Notes: a model not told the origin generated them from the letters alone. Positions 9,701-17,170 are shown, counted from the stretch's first letter. The stretch is DNA of 34,303 nt from Bacteroidales bacterium UBA1216 (GCA_002309255.1 DBXI01000062.1:1-34303), one strand, 5' to 3'. Program-made: numbers and translations.

Positions 9701-12700
9701 CCAGCATCGAGTACTCACGGTACACCTTGTATGCTGTCTTGATGGACGCTGCTGAGGCTCTGGTGCCGAACTCCGCGCGGTCGATACTAGGGTATGCGCC
9801 ATCGTTGAGCAGGTTATACTCCTGCTGCAGGTAGCTCCAGTAGAAAATGGTGGCAGATGCCGAATCGTCCTGCAAGGTAAGCCTGTCGCCAGTGAACTTC
9901 AGCCATTTGCCGGAGCCATACTTGATGCGCACTTTTTCCTCATAGTTAGCATTAGCGTTGGCATTGACGGCGGCCAAACGATAGGTGAAGTATGTCGTGT
10001 CATTATGCAAATCGGCATAATCTCCATCTATGGTGAGAAACTTGTCAACGCCGTACTTGGTAATAAGCGACAATTGATTATTGTCTCTTGGATTGATCGT
10101 GAACTTCCACGGTGTGATATATTGCGCATCATTGTTGGCAACAGTCTTAACACCTTTTATCAGCGCCGTCGTCGTATTTAGCTTATACAATGTATTGCCG
10201 CGAAGGTTATACTCTCGGAACACAAAGTGTCCGACATCTCCGTCTTTACCTGCCATGATATAGTATCGCTTGCCGTTGTCGGGATGCACAGCCGACCACA
10301 CCAATTCGTCGCCTTGCAGCGATGACTGGATCAGCGGCACTCTCGCTACGATGGCATACGTGACACCGGAATAGGTGTTGGCAGGTATAGTCACGATCAG
10401 GGTATCCGTCCGCGCACCGTACGAGTTCTCCGACAGCGTCTGTATGGTCACATGATCACCGCTTGCGCCTGCGGGCACAGGTGCAAAATATGAACCTGTG
10501 AAACTGCACATGTCGGAGCTCAGGCTCAGCACAGCTGTTGTATCCTTTGTGGCCAGGGTATCCCGTCTGAACACTGCGCCTGCTGCATCACGCAACTCGC
10601 GGTATGTGAGTTTGGTGAGCTTGAATTGTATCTCCTGGCTCTGGTTGGCCAGCGCACTGAAACTGTAACTCTGCTGCTTGGGTTCGAGCACCAGAGTGGT
10701 GATTGTATCGGTGTAGTGGTAGGTCTTGGTCTTCACCAGGATGTCGCGATAGCGCGAGCCGTCTCTAAGTACGTGCACGCCCTCAGCATCAGTCTTCCAA
10801 CGGCCGTAGTAGTCAGCGATCTTACTTGTACCCATCGGGCGCAGGCGGACACGCAGTGTATCACATATGTCGATCCACTCGCCCATGTAGCGTACATTCA
10901 TCGGGCTGTTTTCGCCACTGATGAGACGGCGGCAGAAGTCGTTATCCGTCTCCTCCACAATCACGCGATCGGACTCGGCTATCTCAGCACGGCTGTCATG
11001 GATATAATCGAAGTACTGAGTCAATCGGTAGTCGAGCGACAGGCGCAAGCCGCTCGCAGTGGTCTGTGTCTTGCTGTTGTTGGGGTGGAAGTACACTGTA
11101 TCTTTGCCTACCTTCATGCCGGCCATCAGCTGCTTGCCTATCAGCTTCGACCACACGTGCTCTGTTGTCTGCTTGCCGTTGTGGTAGTCAAACACCACCT
11201 CGTCAGTCCAGGGCGTGTTAGGATCGGTTGTGTCGGGCAGGATCACGTAGTGCTGATCCGCCACCAGCACGGCTGCTATCTGAAAGTCCGTACCGTCAGC
11301 CTCGGTTTTTGTGCCGTCGAACTGGTTGGTAGCAGGCTTGTACTCGATATAATCGAGACCGAGAAGACGAGGCTCTCTGGTGATATCTTCTCGCTCATAC
11401 ATACCGGTGAAGTAGTGGGAGGAATAGAGCTTGGTACTGTCCACCGACAGTTCCCGGTATGACGGCCATCCTTCTGTAGACTTGAATATACCCGCCCAAG
11501 TGTTGTTCGCCAGTACCGTGTTCGGATCGGTGTAGTACAGACCTAAGAACTCATCGTTAGCCGGAGCGAAGTGCTCATAGAAGATCAGCGAGTCCTCTGC
11601 TCCGTGCACTATTTCATGATAGGGGTTTAACACGTACTCCTCTGTCTCGCACTTCTCGCAGGCTCCGGGATTGCCAATCATCTTGAACGTACTCACGTAG
11701 TTCGGCTCTGAGTTGTCGGCATTAGCCATACCCTGATACACATTCGTCCAGTCGGTAAAAGTACGTGCACGCGCGAAACGCGGCGCGCTGGCGTTCGGGT
11801 GCGTCAGGTAGTAGCGCTTGCCGTCGTGCATGAACGAGAAAGTCACACGGTACGTATCGTCAAAGGTAGCTTTGGCGTACAGCGTGATCGTGTCGTCCTC
11901 CAGCGTGATTGAGTCACCGGCGTGATACACCGCCTCGCCTTCTGGGCTTGTTGCCCAGCCTAAGAACATGAAACCTTCCTTCAGTCGTGCATCGCGTACA
12001 GCCACCTTCGCAGAGCCCTCTAACTCGGCGTACTGGTTAGGCACTGTAGCACCTTGCAGACCGTTGTTGTCGTATATAAGGCATTTCCTGGTATCTGCCG
12101 GTACGAACACCATGCCGCCGTTCTTCGCCTTGTTGCCCGGATAGATACGCGCCCACCCCGAGCAACCGATGATACTTCGTCCTGTTGTCACCGGCACCGA
12201 TGTACCGGTCACCAGTTCGCTCCATCCTGCAATGTCGGCACCCTCATCCGTTTCACTGAACTGGGGACCGGTCTGCAGTGTGGTCTTGATCTGCAGTTTG
12301 GCATATTCTTCGCTGATCGTCCACATCTCATCGCATGTCCACTCTGTGCCGTCGGCATTCGAGTGCAAGCGGATGTTACGGCCGCTATTGGTGCGCAGGA
12401 AATAGCCCGCCGGCTCGAAGGTCACACCTAAGTTATCTGCCCCCGAGGTTGTATCCACAACCATCCGTCCGCACGCACCTGCCGAGGGCGTATATGTTGT
12501 GCTCTCGCCCTTTAGCGCATCAATACGCAACTGACTGATCTGCGTGAACAGCGAGTACGCACCCGCCGTCGAACCTAAGGCGACCCCTGCCTTATCCGCA
12601 TAGTACGTGTTGTTCTTACCTACATAGTAATACGTGCTGTCCGAAGAAGGAATCTGCATCCAGTCGGTCTTATAGATCTTTGTGTCATCCACACGCTCCA

Positions 12701-13622
12701 TGCAATGGAAATGATCAAGCGTGTAGACCTTTCTGGCGGATGTACTGTCCGTCATCGTCTGCGACTGACGATAGCGCTTGTAGTCCTGCACGTCCCAGCC
12801 GAAGAAGTACGAGTTGCACGACGAGAACGGCTTGTTCAGCGGATAGATGCGATACAACGTACGCTTGGTAGGGTTATGCTTCGTGTCGGCAAATGCGTAG
12901 TACACCCTGCCCGAACTGACGTTCTCGCCGTTCCATTTCTGTGTGGTGGACGACATGTTGAACGTCACGATAGAGGCATTCGTGTACGTGTTTGGCGTGT
13001 TCGAACGAGGGATGTCAAACATATACACTTCGCGGTACGTCATTCCTAAGAACCCCGTACCTGTCCCGCCGTCAAACGCCCCGGGGCCCCGGCCCATCGT
13101 ATTGTTCGGGTCGGCATTCGTCGAGAGATTGGTGGGCACCACAAAGATCACATCGCACAAGTTGGAGTGCGACACATTGGCCGACAGATCACCCTTGTAC
13201 TTGAAGACCGTGCCATCTTGGGTGATCAGCGTCTTGTTCGAACTGCTCCACATTGTGTAGCTGATGCCACCTAAGGCGTAGTTCACCTTGTTGATTACGC
13301 GTGTCAGAGGCTCACCTATCGTCCAGATCGATACAGGAGACGGTTCCGTTGCGCCGGCTGATTGAGGTATGAGTTTGAGCGTGTTGCCCGCCGTGTAACT
13401 GAACTTACCGCCCGAATAAGTCGGGTAGTCGCACACGAAGTACTCGACGCCGTCAATCTCCACGGAAAGCAGGAACTGGTCGCCCGGCTCAAAGTTCAAC
13501 ACCAAACCGCAGTCCGTAGGTGTCCAGCCGACACCATACATACGTGCTGGAGAAAATATCACTATAAAAAAAAGCAGTACAAAACAACGCACTGCCCGAA
13601 GACAATACCCAATCTTTTTCAT
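3768..13622 (-). CDS. Giant T9SS-secreted surface protein (3,284 aa)
   Basis: Predicted extracellular protein. It begins with a signal peptide (FVLLFFIVIFSPARMYG, cut near residue 30). An InlB/Listeria-Bacteroides-type repeat lies at about residues 525-585 (GFMFLGWATSPEGEAVYHAG, then DSITLEDDTITLYA). Two related modules of roughly 465-residue spacing follow; each opens with a GKRYY motif and holds an HDSR...SPM...DTL pattern (near 875 and 1340). A jelly-roll, carbohydrate-binding-like domain lies at about 2035-2190 (YMIYCDGMSSAGQVAALS ... FILDDMCIFA). The NNKWNDPANW...DVIIPAM motif near 2705 is common in T9SS cargo. The C-terminus (KIIRNGQVLIIRGEHVYTT, then LGQKLR) matches the type A Por sorting tail, which is normally cleaved and replaced by a lipid anchor. 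Function is not known; adhesion or glycan binding is a guess. It has its own promoter and one downstream partner gene. Confidence 0.9.
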   Translation of the reverse strand: MKKIGYCLRAVRCFVLLFFIVIFSPARMYGVGWTPTDCGLVLNFEPGDQFLLSVEIDGVEYFVCDYPTYSGGKFSYTAGNTLKLIPQSAGATEPSPVSIWTIGEPLTRVINKVNYALGGISYTMWSSSNKTLITQDGTVFKYKGDLSANVSHSNLCDVIFVVPTNLSTNADPNNTMGRGPGAFDGGTGTGFLGMTYREVYMFDIPRSNTPNTYTNASIVTFNMSSTTQKWNGENVSSGRVYYAFADTKHNPTKRTLYRIYPLNKPFSSCNSYFFGWDVQDYKRYRQSQTMTDSTSARKVYTLDHFHCMERVDDTKIYKTDWMQIPSSDSTYYYVGKNNTYYADKAGVALGSTAGAYSLFTQISQLRIDALKGESTTYTPSAGACGRMVVDTTSGADNLGVTFEPAGYFLRTNSGRNIRLHSNADGTEWTCDEMWTISEEYAKLQIKTTLQTGPQFSETDEGADIAGWSELVTGTSVPVTTGRSIIGCSGWARIYPGNKAKNGGMVFVPADTRKCLIYDNNGLQGATVPNQYAELEGSAKVAVRDARLKEGFMFLGWATSPEGEAVYHAGDSITLEDDTITLYAKATFDDTYRVTFSFMHDGKRYYLTHPNASAPRFARARTFTDWTNVYQGMANADNSEPNYVSTFKMIGNPGACEKCETEEYVLNPYHEIVHGAEDSLIFYEHFAPANDEFLGLYYTDPNTVLANNTWAGIFKSTEGWPSYRELSVDSTKLYSSHYFTGMYEREDITREPRLLGLDYIEYKPATNQFDGTKTEADGTDFQIAAVLVADQHYVILPDTTDPNTPWTDEVVFDYHNGKQTTEHVWSKLIGKQLMAGMKVGKDTVYFHPNNSKTQTTASGLRLSLDYRLTQYFDYIHDSRAEIAESDRVIVEETDNDFCRRLISGENSPMNVRYMGEWIDICDTLRVRLRPMGTSKIADYYGRWKTDAEGVHVLRDGSRYRDILVKTKTYHYTDTITTLVLEPKQQSYSFSALANQSQEIQFKLTKLTYRELRDAAGAVFRRDTLATKDTTAVLSLSSDMCSFTGSYFAPVPAGASGDHVTIQTLSENSYGARTDTLIVTIPANTYSGVTYAIVARVPLIQSSLQGDELVWSAVHPDNGKRYYIMAGKDGDVGHFVFREYNLRGNTLYKLNTTTALIKGVKTVANNDAQYITPWKFTINPRDNNQLSLITKYGVDKFLTIDGDYADLHNDTTYFTYRLAAVNANANANYEEKVRIKYGSGKWLKFTGDRLTLQDDSASATIFYWSYLQQEYNLLNDGAYPSIDRAEFGTRASAASIKTAYKVYREYSMLVDNALTYLCREQKNDSTTMVSDPWKTTYAVSLIHDSRFKKEGIVADSAKLRVRTNKFTTTITPTGDSPMGTQFDGQYTDIVDTLQVTLGLQDGAPVYRFKDWKNVSSVSDACLKIPLVRKTYHESNYDSIVCLVDKEEYNFAFPSSLREGVSSDSLHTFNLETVRRRGTNTLDVDNNVISYVSSSIDTLTELMKLDQAAYAEIRLVDEFGKTPDWCEISNKGTNSVTMKCLSNGIRSPRSAYLYFAYIVEVDKQYKYVNFRLTVSQASLFKYANNQTLIHTPGASGDPLAPDGRQQVHENKRVLYYYNPEPYDEADQNVELPIRERSFYGWWRWYQENPDLEDTDIPDSAWITPPRNVGKFNYPFRIIGDSVDDPDHPGKKKLVTMGRYTVFHYPAVAYGSKNDPPAKSPHVFPPHRKDTMTYVVDLGNYYDNLPLSMAQINQVDTAVLDTMQDILEPTLSLREVFELHPWTEMAEKLEGYKTSTDGPFTNENYLEDHEVMAPIGNRLLLTTEQRYRYDNLAKKGHSESLLGYYMRDDNWSTWDGDQVRQDTMIWCGGWDATCMWFTYDPSSHEYHPCNHPVTESDDFLNVPAKTSITAGQEYDTVYYCLRSRSMHTTRPESMDLTVPGNYWFNLCRYKVIYHDPRKYGPKLEAKTNGVTKALITNDEIEQTYEVLERLNFDYNKPGSEYHVYPHPLPWSDASYGYSYPVSPEVPDNRYHNDFAPNFPGVGEYGIINRIPYSNYWHMMEQHGGAENGYMIYCDGMSSAGQVAALSLHTQLCEGQKMYFSGYVGNPSSQKGKSNPNFRFTVQGWNDKEKKWADITSYMTGDIQPSNKWYQIFFPINQEGSYDQFRVRIYNVSSDFDGNDFILDDMCIFATKPPLIAYQSDTKCVEEGKNDSITQVVLRVDYQGFVDESYNDTAVYYTVEQIKNEVRSFVPMDDGYINPERKFGADESKPDTLYGHISMPANTYTPLDKDSIFSSLQQLIDTFGITYRAWQSDKSKQIFRQGYLYENLDGVIRPVLYVVHEAKMAADNTYNVRMSLAANDLLDSKCAMTSKLNVTNRMMLELNGEEQEDNEATNMCANTTYDLSVRVKGSRYMPGTAPIDVNGSCVNDWLLYGDTAEATSIIRYGYKYSDIKKVIKDVLRCAPAVGTNSNQFAPDLASVNRNDLEYYAKNVTLTPGVNAYTLLSSLVNNGFLTLYQPKITTMVAKNDSVQYVVFPILGTGSDAMTEMNMEVCTTPMFIKLKSSKGGDIPLMVGGIRRDSTQANLPVVVLANARTANEQITLHIDSMMPSTAVHSITLLSTDDPDYYEGVHLLNMEPDKIYNLSGDNTGYYRKGDDILLRPATSNNYRMRPGYNYTFGITMQTSAGFLTTGDDCPVGVIPFTVSVVPDYLRWEPKSADNNKWNDPANWIGLDENYEPLHANAHFAPLAYTDVIIPAMTDGLPYPVLPDPESIPSADSVKQVGFTYNSCDDIRFLKGAAIGQQQRLSCDNVVVDLHIPEQTWALRSAPLTGMISGDIYIANADVTDETKPWTTGNFDANGRSYKTGNASFWLSLYSRETVHLVNGQETENRTAAAEWSKVTNGMTQSLAPAQGWAVYTHTNTETDAVLRLPKSDDIYYYYDSYGEKLYDRYVDNLRERRNTYAGGTAGRLAFQPDGNSQNYTLTHDGDVESASFVFGNPTMGYIDIWGFIADNSLEEEFSYLNASGVYTTVNKSTADATADIITTPERYLPPMHAIVITTSSAVSKAVTLNASRIVTSADQIVRPGPAPRRSTSARARGIMTVTAINPADRSCTSRLLLGQGYNDAIRPGEDAVLTTINVSKYNASTPSTPFNIYASEGDYGLSIDLRDEVLNVPVSFYMSELPFEPVTYLWFTGVNNIDGQLVLYDALSGSEQAIIDGICLTIETPEMSHETRYYIRRYGWSADDPTSPIATGNGVHETCGEQAYKIIRNGQVLIIRGEHVYTTLGQKLR

Positions 13623-13643
13623 TATTTACCTTAAATACGGCTA

Positions 13644-13675
13644 CAAAGGTACAAAAATTTTGCCCTTTATACAAA
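13644..13675 (-). promoter_or_regulatory. Promoter of the giant surface-protein gene
   Basis: Read on the - strand: TTTG (13672-13675), 20 nt, then TACCTTTG (13644-13651), an exact match to the Bacteroidota primary-sigma consensus. The start codon at 13622 is 21 bp beyond the -7 box, giving a short leader. Confidence 0.8.
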
Positions 13676-13758
13676 TTTCGCGCACGTAATAAGGTGTTTA
13701 CGCGCGCGAATTTCAAGATTTTAGTAACTATACTTTACACCATAGTGCATTTTTCTAG

Positions 13759-15027
13759 CTAAACTACCCGCGGTTCTGGGATCAGTTGTCCGCGGCAGAA
13801 GCGGTGGGTGATCTGGCGGTCGTCACCCAGGTAGATGAAGCGCTCCAGGCGGTGCAGCAGGCTGTAGTTGTCGTGGTTGAGATCACTGTCATCTATCACC
13901 AGCGCATCGAAATCATAATCAGGTTCAAAGCTGCCTACCTTGCCGAAGAACTGTCCGGCACTCTTCGTAGCTATCCAGAACACCTCGGGCAGCGTCAGGA
14001 ACGCCAAGCTCTTGTCCTGACAGTAGCGCATCTTGCTCACCTGGATTGCATACACCATCATCCGGAAGATGCTCAGATCGTGGCCGCCGCTGATGTCGCT
14101 GCCTAAGCCTACCGGCACGCCCTCATTCAGGAACACACGTATAGGTGCCAAGCCCGACGACAGGTTCAGGTTACTGGTCGGGCAGTGCGCCACCATCACC
14201 TGCTTCTCGCGCATCAGCGCCAGCTCATCACCGTCCGTCCATACACAGTGCGCCATGATCGTAGGTGTATCGCCAAACAGCCCGTAACGGCGATACGCAT
14301 CGCCATAGTGACGGCTCTCCGGCTCCAACTCCTGCACCCAGGCAATCTCGCTCCTGTTCTCGCTCAGGTGCGACTGAACAGGCAACCCGTGCTTGCGCGC
14401 CAACGCGCCGCAGGCCTGCAGCAACTCGGGCGTGCACGACGGAACGAAGCGAGGTGTGATGATCGGTCGCACAAGCGCATCGGCCTCGCTGCAATCGGCT
14501 ATCAACGACTCATTGGCGCTTATAGCATCCTCCACCGACTCACACAACGCATCAGGACAGTTGCGGTTCATGTCCACCTTACCCACAAGCGCACCCATCT
14601 GCGCTTCGCGGAAGATGTTCATCAGCAGACGCGTACTGTCGCGGTGAACGGTCGCGAACGCCACCGTGCGCATCGTGCCAAAACGCCACAGATCACGCAC
14701 AAAACGCCGATACATTCGCTCAGCGTACGCTGTGTCCGTGTACTTACTTTCCTCGGGGAACGTGTAGTTCTGCAGCCACGGCAGCAACTCCAGATCCATC
14801 GCTATACCCTGGTTCCTGTACTGCGGCGCATGCACATGCATGTCGCACATCGCAGGGATAAGCAACTTGTCACCAAAGTCCGTCACCGGCACGTCCTGCA
14901 GCGCGGCTGGCAACTGCTCATATACGCCTACAACCTTGCCACCCTTCACGGCTACATACCCGTGTTCAATCACTTCGAATTGCGTGCGCTCTTTCGTAAA
15001 GAGAATGTTTGCTCGGTAAATTTGCAT
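13759..15027 (-). CDS. guaD: Guanine deaminase
   Basis: Amidohydrolase of 422 residues that converts guanine to xanthine and ammonia in purine salvage or catabolism; cytoplasmic and metal dependent. The metal-binding HxH is in PAMCDMHVHAPQYRNQG (His64 and His66), with the APQYRNQG context specific to guanine deaminases. PVQSHLSENRSEIAWVQEL supplies the third His and the substrate-binding region. Next come MAHCVWTDGDELALM and HCPTSNLNLSSG, and the catalytic Asp lies in PVGLGSDISGGHDLSIFRMM. Length and motif order are normal. It stands alone, divergent from a radical SAM gene with which it shares an overlapping promoter region. The ATG at 15027 lies behind a short repeat tract. Confidence 0.93.
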   Translation of the reverse strand: MQIYRANILFTKERTQFEVIEHGYVAVKGGKVVGVYEQLPAALQDVPVTDFGDKLLIPAMCDMHVHAPQYRNQGIAMDLELLPWLQNYTFPEESKYTDTAYAERMYRRFVRDLWRFGTMRTVAFATVHRDSTRLLMNIFREAQMGALVGKVDMNRNCPDALCESVEDAISANESLIADCSEADALVRPIITPRFVPSCTPELLQACGALARKHGLPVQSHLSENRSEIAWVQELEPESRHYGDAYRRYGLFGDTPTIMAHCVWTDGDELALMREKQVMVAHCPTSNLNLSSGLAPIRVFLNEGVPVGLGSDISGGHDLSIFRMMVYAIQVSKMRYCQDKSLAFLTLPEVFWIATKSAGQFFGKVGSFEPDYDFDALVIDDSDLNHDNYSLLHRLERFIYLGDDRQITHRFCRGQLIPEPRVV

Positions 15028-15036
15028 AGTATCGTT

Positions 15037-15074
15037 GAATTTTAAATCTTAAATCTTGAATTTTAAATTATAAT
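15037..15074 (-). repeat. Short tandem tract before guaD
   Basis: On the - strand the leader between promoter and start codon contains aaaattcaagatttaagatt followed by another taaaattcaa: repeated 7-10 nt units of the (A)GATTTA / AAAATTCA type. It lies 9 bp before the guaD start codon. It belongs to the same class as the tracts at 15161 and 16003 but with a different unit. Confidence 0.7.
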
Positions 15075-15088
15075 TGCGATTTATGCTA

Positions 15089-15120
15089 CAAAGATACGGA
15101 AAATTTTGCAAATTTGCAAA
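15089..15120 (-). promoter_or_regulatory. Promoter of guaD
   Basis: On the - strand TTTG (15117-15120), 20-nt spacer, TATCTTTG (15089-15096). It overlaps the divergent + promoter by 16 bp, so the two -33 boxes are interleaved. Confidence 0.8.
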
Positions 15121-15136
15121 TTTTTTATTATCTTTG
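15105..15136 (+). promoter_or_regulatory. Promoter of the radical SAM-glycosyltransferase operon
   Basis: TTTG (15105-15108), 20-nt spacer, TATCTTTG (15129-15136), 52 bp before the start codon at 15189. The footprint shares 15105-15120 with the guaD promoter, so simultaneous polymerase binding at both looks sterically unlikely. Confidence 0.8.
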
Positions 15137-15160
15137 TGCTCGAATTGCTTAAATAAATAT

Positions 15161-15188
15161 CAATTGTCAATTATCAATTATCAATTAT
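15161..15188 (+). repeat. Four 7-bp repeats abutting a start codon
   Basis: Exactly four 7-bp units: caattgt, then caattat three times. The last base is directly before the ATG at 15189, so the whole upstream region a ribosome would contact is made of repeat. Confidence 0.85.
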
Positions 15189-15998
15189 ATGTTGTTTTCT
15201 GAAATCGTCTATGGTCCCATCCACTCTCGTCGCCTGGGCACCTCTCTAGGTATTAACCTGATGCCTACCAACGGCAAGTTGTGCTCGTTCGACTGCATCT
15301 ACTGCGAGTGCGGCTTCAATCACCCCTTCCCCCACCCCGTCCTCCCTACCCGCACCGAGGTGCACGAAGCATTGGAAGCTAAACTACGAAGTCTTTCAGG
15401 CGAAGCCGGTCTCTCAGCGGAGCGGTCTTTGCTCTTTGAGCACAGCGGTCTAATAGACGTAATAACCTTCAGCGGCAACGGCGAACCGACGCTCCATCCG
15501 GAGTTTGAAGGAATCATCCGGGACACCTGCGCTCTGCGCGACCGCTACTGCCCTGCTGCCAAAGTGTCCGTGCTCAGCAACTCCACCCAGCTCGGACGCG
15601 AGGATGTGGTGCGTGCGCTACGTATGTGCGACAACCGTATCCTCAAGCTCGACTCAGGCTTGACCGACACCATGCGCCGCATCGATGCACCCGTCAAGCT
15701 TAGCTTGACAGTCGACGATATAATCGGAAAATTGCAACTCTTCCACGGCGACTTCACTCTGCAGACCTGCTTCCTGCGCGGCACACTACCCGACGGCTCT
15801 CGGGTGGATAACACTACGCCTTGGGAGCTCGATGCCTGGTACACCGCCGTGCATCTACTCAAACCCAAGCAGATCATGATCTACGTCATCGACCGAGCCA
15901 CCCCAGTACAGACACTGCAGAAAATCAGCCGTGAACAGATGGAAGCCATCGCCGCGCCCCTTCGTGCTGAAGGCTTCGACATCATCATCTCCGCCTAA
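15189..15998 (+). CDS. Radical SAM protein, COG0731/TYW1-like
   Basis: 269 residues. The radical SAM cluster motif CSFDCIYC (Cys32, Cys36, Cys39) follows YGPIHSRRLGTSLGINLMP, which is the signature of the COG0731 group (Fe-S oxidoreductases related to wybutosine synthesis enzymes but of unknown role in bacteria). The SAM-binding glycine region is VITFSGNGEPTLHPEF. Later VSVLSNSTQLGREDVV and ILKLDSGL fit the TIM-barrel strands. No extra C-terminal Fe-S domain is seen. The protein should use SAM and a reductant in the cytoplasm; the substrate is not predictable. It is followed 45 bp later by a glycosyltransferase gene with no terminator between, so they are likely co-transcribed. Confidence 0.85.
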   Translation: MLFSEIVYGPIHSRRLGTSLGINLMPTNGKLCSFDCIYCECGFNHPFPHPVLPTRTEVHEALEAKLRSLSGEAGLSAERSLLFEHSGLIDVITFSGNGEPTLHPEFEGIIRDTCALRDRYCPAAKVSVLSNSTQLGREDVVRALRMCDNRILKLDSGLTDTMRRIDAPVKLSLTVDDIIGKLQLFHGDFTLQTCFLRGTLPDGSRVDNTTPWELDAWYTAVHLLKPKQIMIYVIDRATPVQTLQKISREQMEAIAAPLRAEGFDIIISA

Positions 15999-16002
15999 CA
16001 CT

Positions 16003-16042
16003 TTAACAATTTAACAACTTAACAGTTTAACAATTTAACGGC
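16003..16042 (+). repeat. Five 8-bp repeats before the glycosyltransferase gene
   Basis: Five consecutive 8-bp units of the form ttaacaat, ttaacaac, ttaacagt, ttaacaat, ttaacggc. They fill the gap between the radical SAM stop codon and the ATG at 16044. Confidence 0.85.
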
Positions 16043-16043
16043 T

Positions 16044-16976
16044 ATGCGCATTCTCATCGCGCCACTGAACTGGGGATTAGGTCATGCATCCCGCTGTGTG
16101 CCGCTCATCGAGCGTCTACTCGCCGATGGACATGAGGTCGTTCTTGGTGGTGACGGCGAGTCGCTGACCCTGCTGCGCAAGCACTTCCCCTCCTTGTCTG
16201 TTCTGCCTTTAGCGCCACTTACCCTGCGCTACAGCTTAGGCAGCCGGCAGGTGGTGGCTATGCTGCGCGCCTTGCCGCGGATCATCCTCTCCTCGTGGCG
16301 CGATCATCGGTTGTTAACAAACCACCTGCGCTACGAACGGGTCGATCAGATCATCTCTGACAACCGCTTCGGACTATGGTCGCGCAAGACACATAGCGTA
16401 TATATGACCCACCAGCTCACCATCGCCTTGCCTCGTCCGTGGCGCTGGCTGGAGCCCTTGGTAGGATGGATGCACCGGCGCATCATCCGTCGATACGACG
16501 AGTGCTGGATCCCCGATTTAGCGGATAGCCCCGGTTTAGCCGGACGCCTGTCCCACCCCGCACAGCTACCCCATAACGCCAAGTACATCGGCGTGCTCTC
16601 ACGCTTCAGCGCGCACACCTATCATCCCGACCACACCTACTCCGTCGTGGCGGTGCTGTCCGGATTGGAACCGCAGCGCACCATCTTCGAGCAGCAGATA
16701 GTCACGCGATGGCAGGACAGCGACGAGCAGGTGCTCATCATCCGCGGCAAGATGCAAGCCCCCCCCACCGTCACGCACCATCGGAACATCACCTTCGTCC
16801 CCTGGATGGACGACCAGCACCTCGCCGCCTACCTTCTCGGCGCCAAACGCATCATCTGCCGCTCGGGCTACTCATCGCTGATGGATATGCACGCCCTGGG
16901 CGTTCTCAGCCGCGTTGAGTGGCACCCCACGCCCGGACAACCCGAACAACAGTACCTCTCCCGGCTCCACTCATAG
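16044..16976 (+). CDS. GT-B glycosyltransferase (MurG-like fold), slightly short C-terminus
   Basis: 310 residues. The N-terminal MRILIAPLNWGLGHASRCVP is the glycine-rich loop of the GT-B N-domain found in MurG/GT28-like enzymes. The C-terminal donor-binding half shows AVLSGLEPQRTIFEQQIV, NITFVPWMDDQHLAAYL, and CRSGYSSLMDMHALG followed by PTPGQPEQQYL, the conserved nucleotide-sugar site. Relatives usually carry perhaps 25-40 more residues after the PTPGQ motif; here the chain stops 10 residues later (from memory of the family, not measured). Donor and acceptor are unknown; a cell-surface glycan or glycolipid would be typical. It is the second gene of a two-gene operon. Divergence or a recent truncation could explain the short end. 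Confidence 0.82.
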   Translation: MRILIAPLNWGLGHASRCVPLIERLLADGHEVVLGGDGESLTLLRKHFPSLSVLPLAPLTLRYSLGSRQVVAMLRALPRIILSSWRDHRLLTNHLRYERVDQIISDNRFGLWSRKTHSVYMTHQLTIALPRPWRWLEPLVGWMHRRIIRRYDECWIPDLADSPGLAGRLSHPAQLPHNAKYIGVLSRFSAHTYHPDHTYSVVAVLSGLEPQRTIFEQQIVTRWQDSDEQVLIIRGKMQAPPTVTHHRNITFVPWMDDQHLAAYLLGAKRIICRSGYSSLMDMHALGVLSRVEWHPTPGQPEQQYLSRLHS

Positions 16977-17071
16977 TCTCCTCACCACAACCCCAAATAC
17001 AAGCATAGCAAACCGTGCAATGCAAACCTCGGTAAAAGCTCGATAAAACCTCGTTTTACTCTCGACAAAGT

Positions 17072-17170
17072 TTACGGCTTGGCGGCAAGGGCTTCTTTCG
17101 TTCCACACCAGAAGTGGATGTCAGCACTTGTCATATTATTTGAACCGTCTTGTCCGTTTGTGAGACGCAT
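17072..17170 (-). CDS. 32-codon ORF coupled to the CDF transporter gene; possible gene remnant
   Basis: The CDF stop codon and this ATG are adjacent (TAAATG), so re-initiation is possible. The predicted peptide contains MTSADIHFWCGTKEALAAKP. The DIHFWCGTKEA stretch resembles the late segment of alpha/beta-hydrolase-type proteins, so this may be a leftover of a larger gene. I cannot confirm that it is translated. Confidence 0.3.
   Translation of the reverse strand: MRLTNGQDGSNNMTSADIHFWCGTKEALAAKP

Noticed and set aside
10626..11462. Long + strand frame (278 codons) opposite the giant gene
   Set aside because: Mirror frame of a GC-rich coding strand; no family motif, signal peptide or promoter. 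The same holds for the frames at 3780-4364, 8523-9155 and 5412-5783.
14185..15045. 286-codon + strand frame opposite guaD
   Set aside because: guaD on the - strand has all catalytic motifs; the opposite frame is Arg/His-rich with no recognisable domain.
15161..16042. Tandem repeats as a CRISPR array
   Set aside because: Units are 7-8 bp with no spacers and no cas genes nearby.
17044..17058. Small hairpin taaaac-ctc-gtttta as a terminator for the glycosyltransferase operon
   Set aside because: Six A/T-rich base pairs with no T run; too weak to call.
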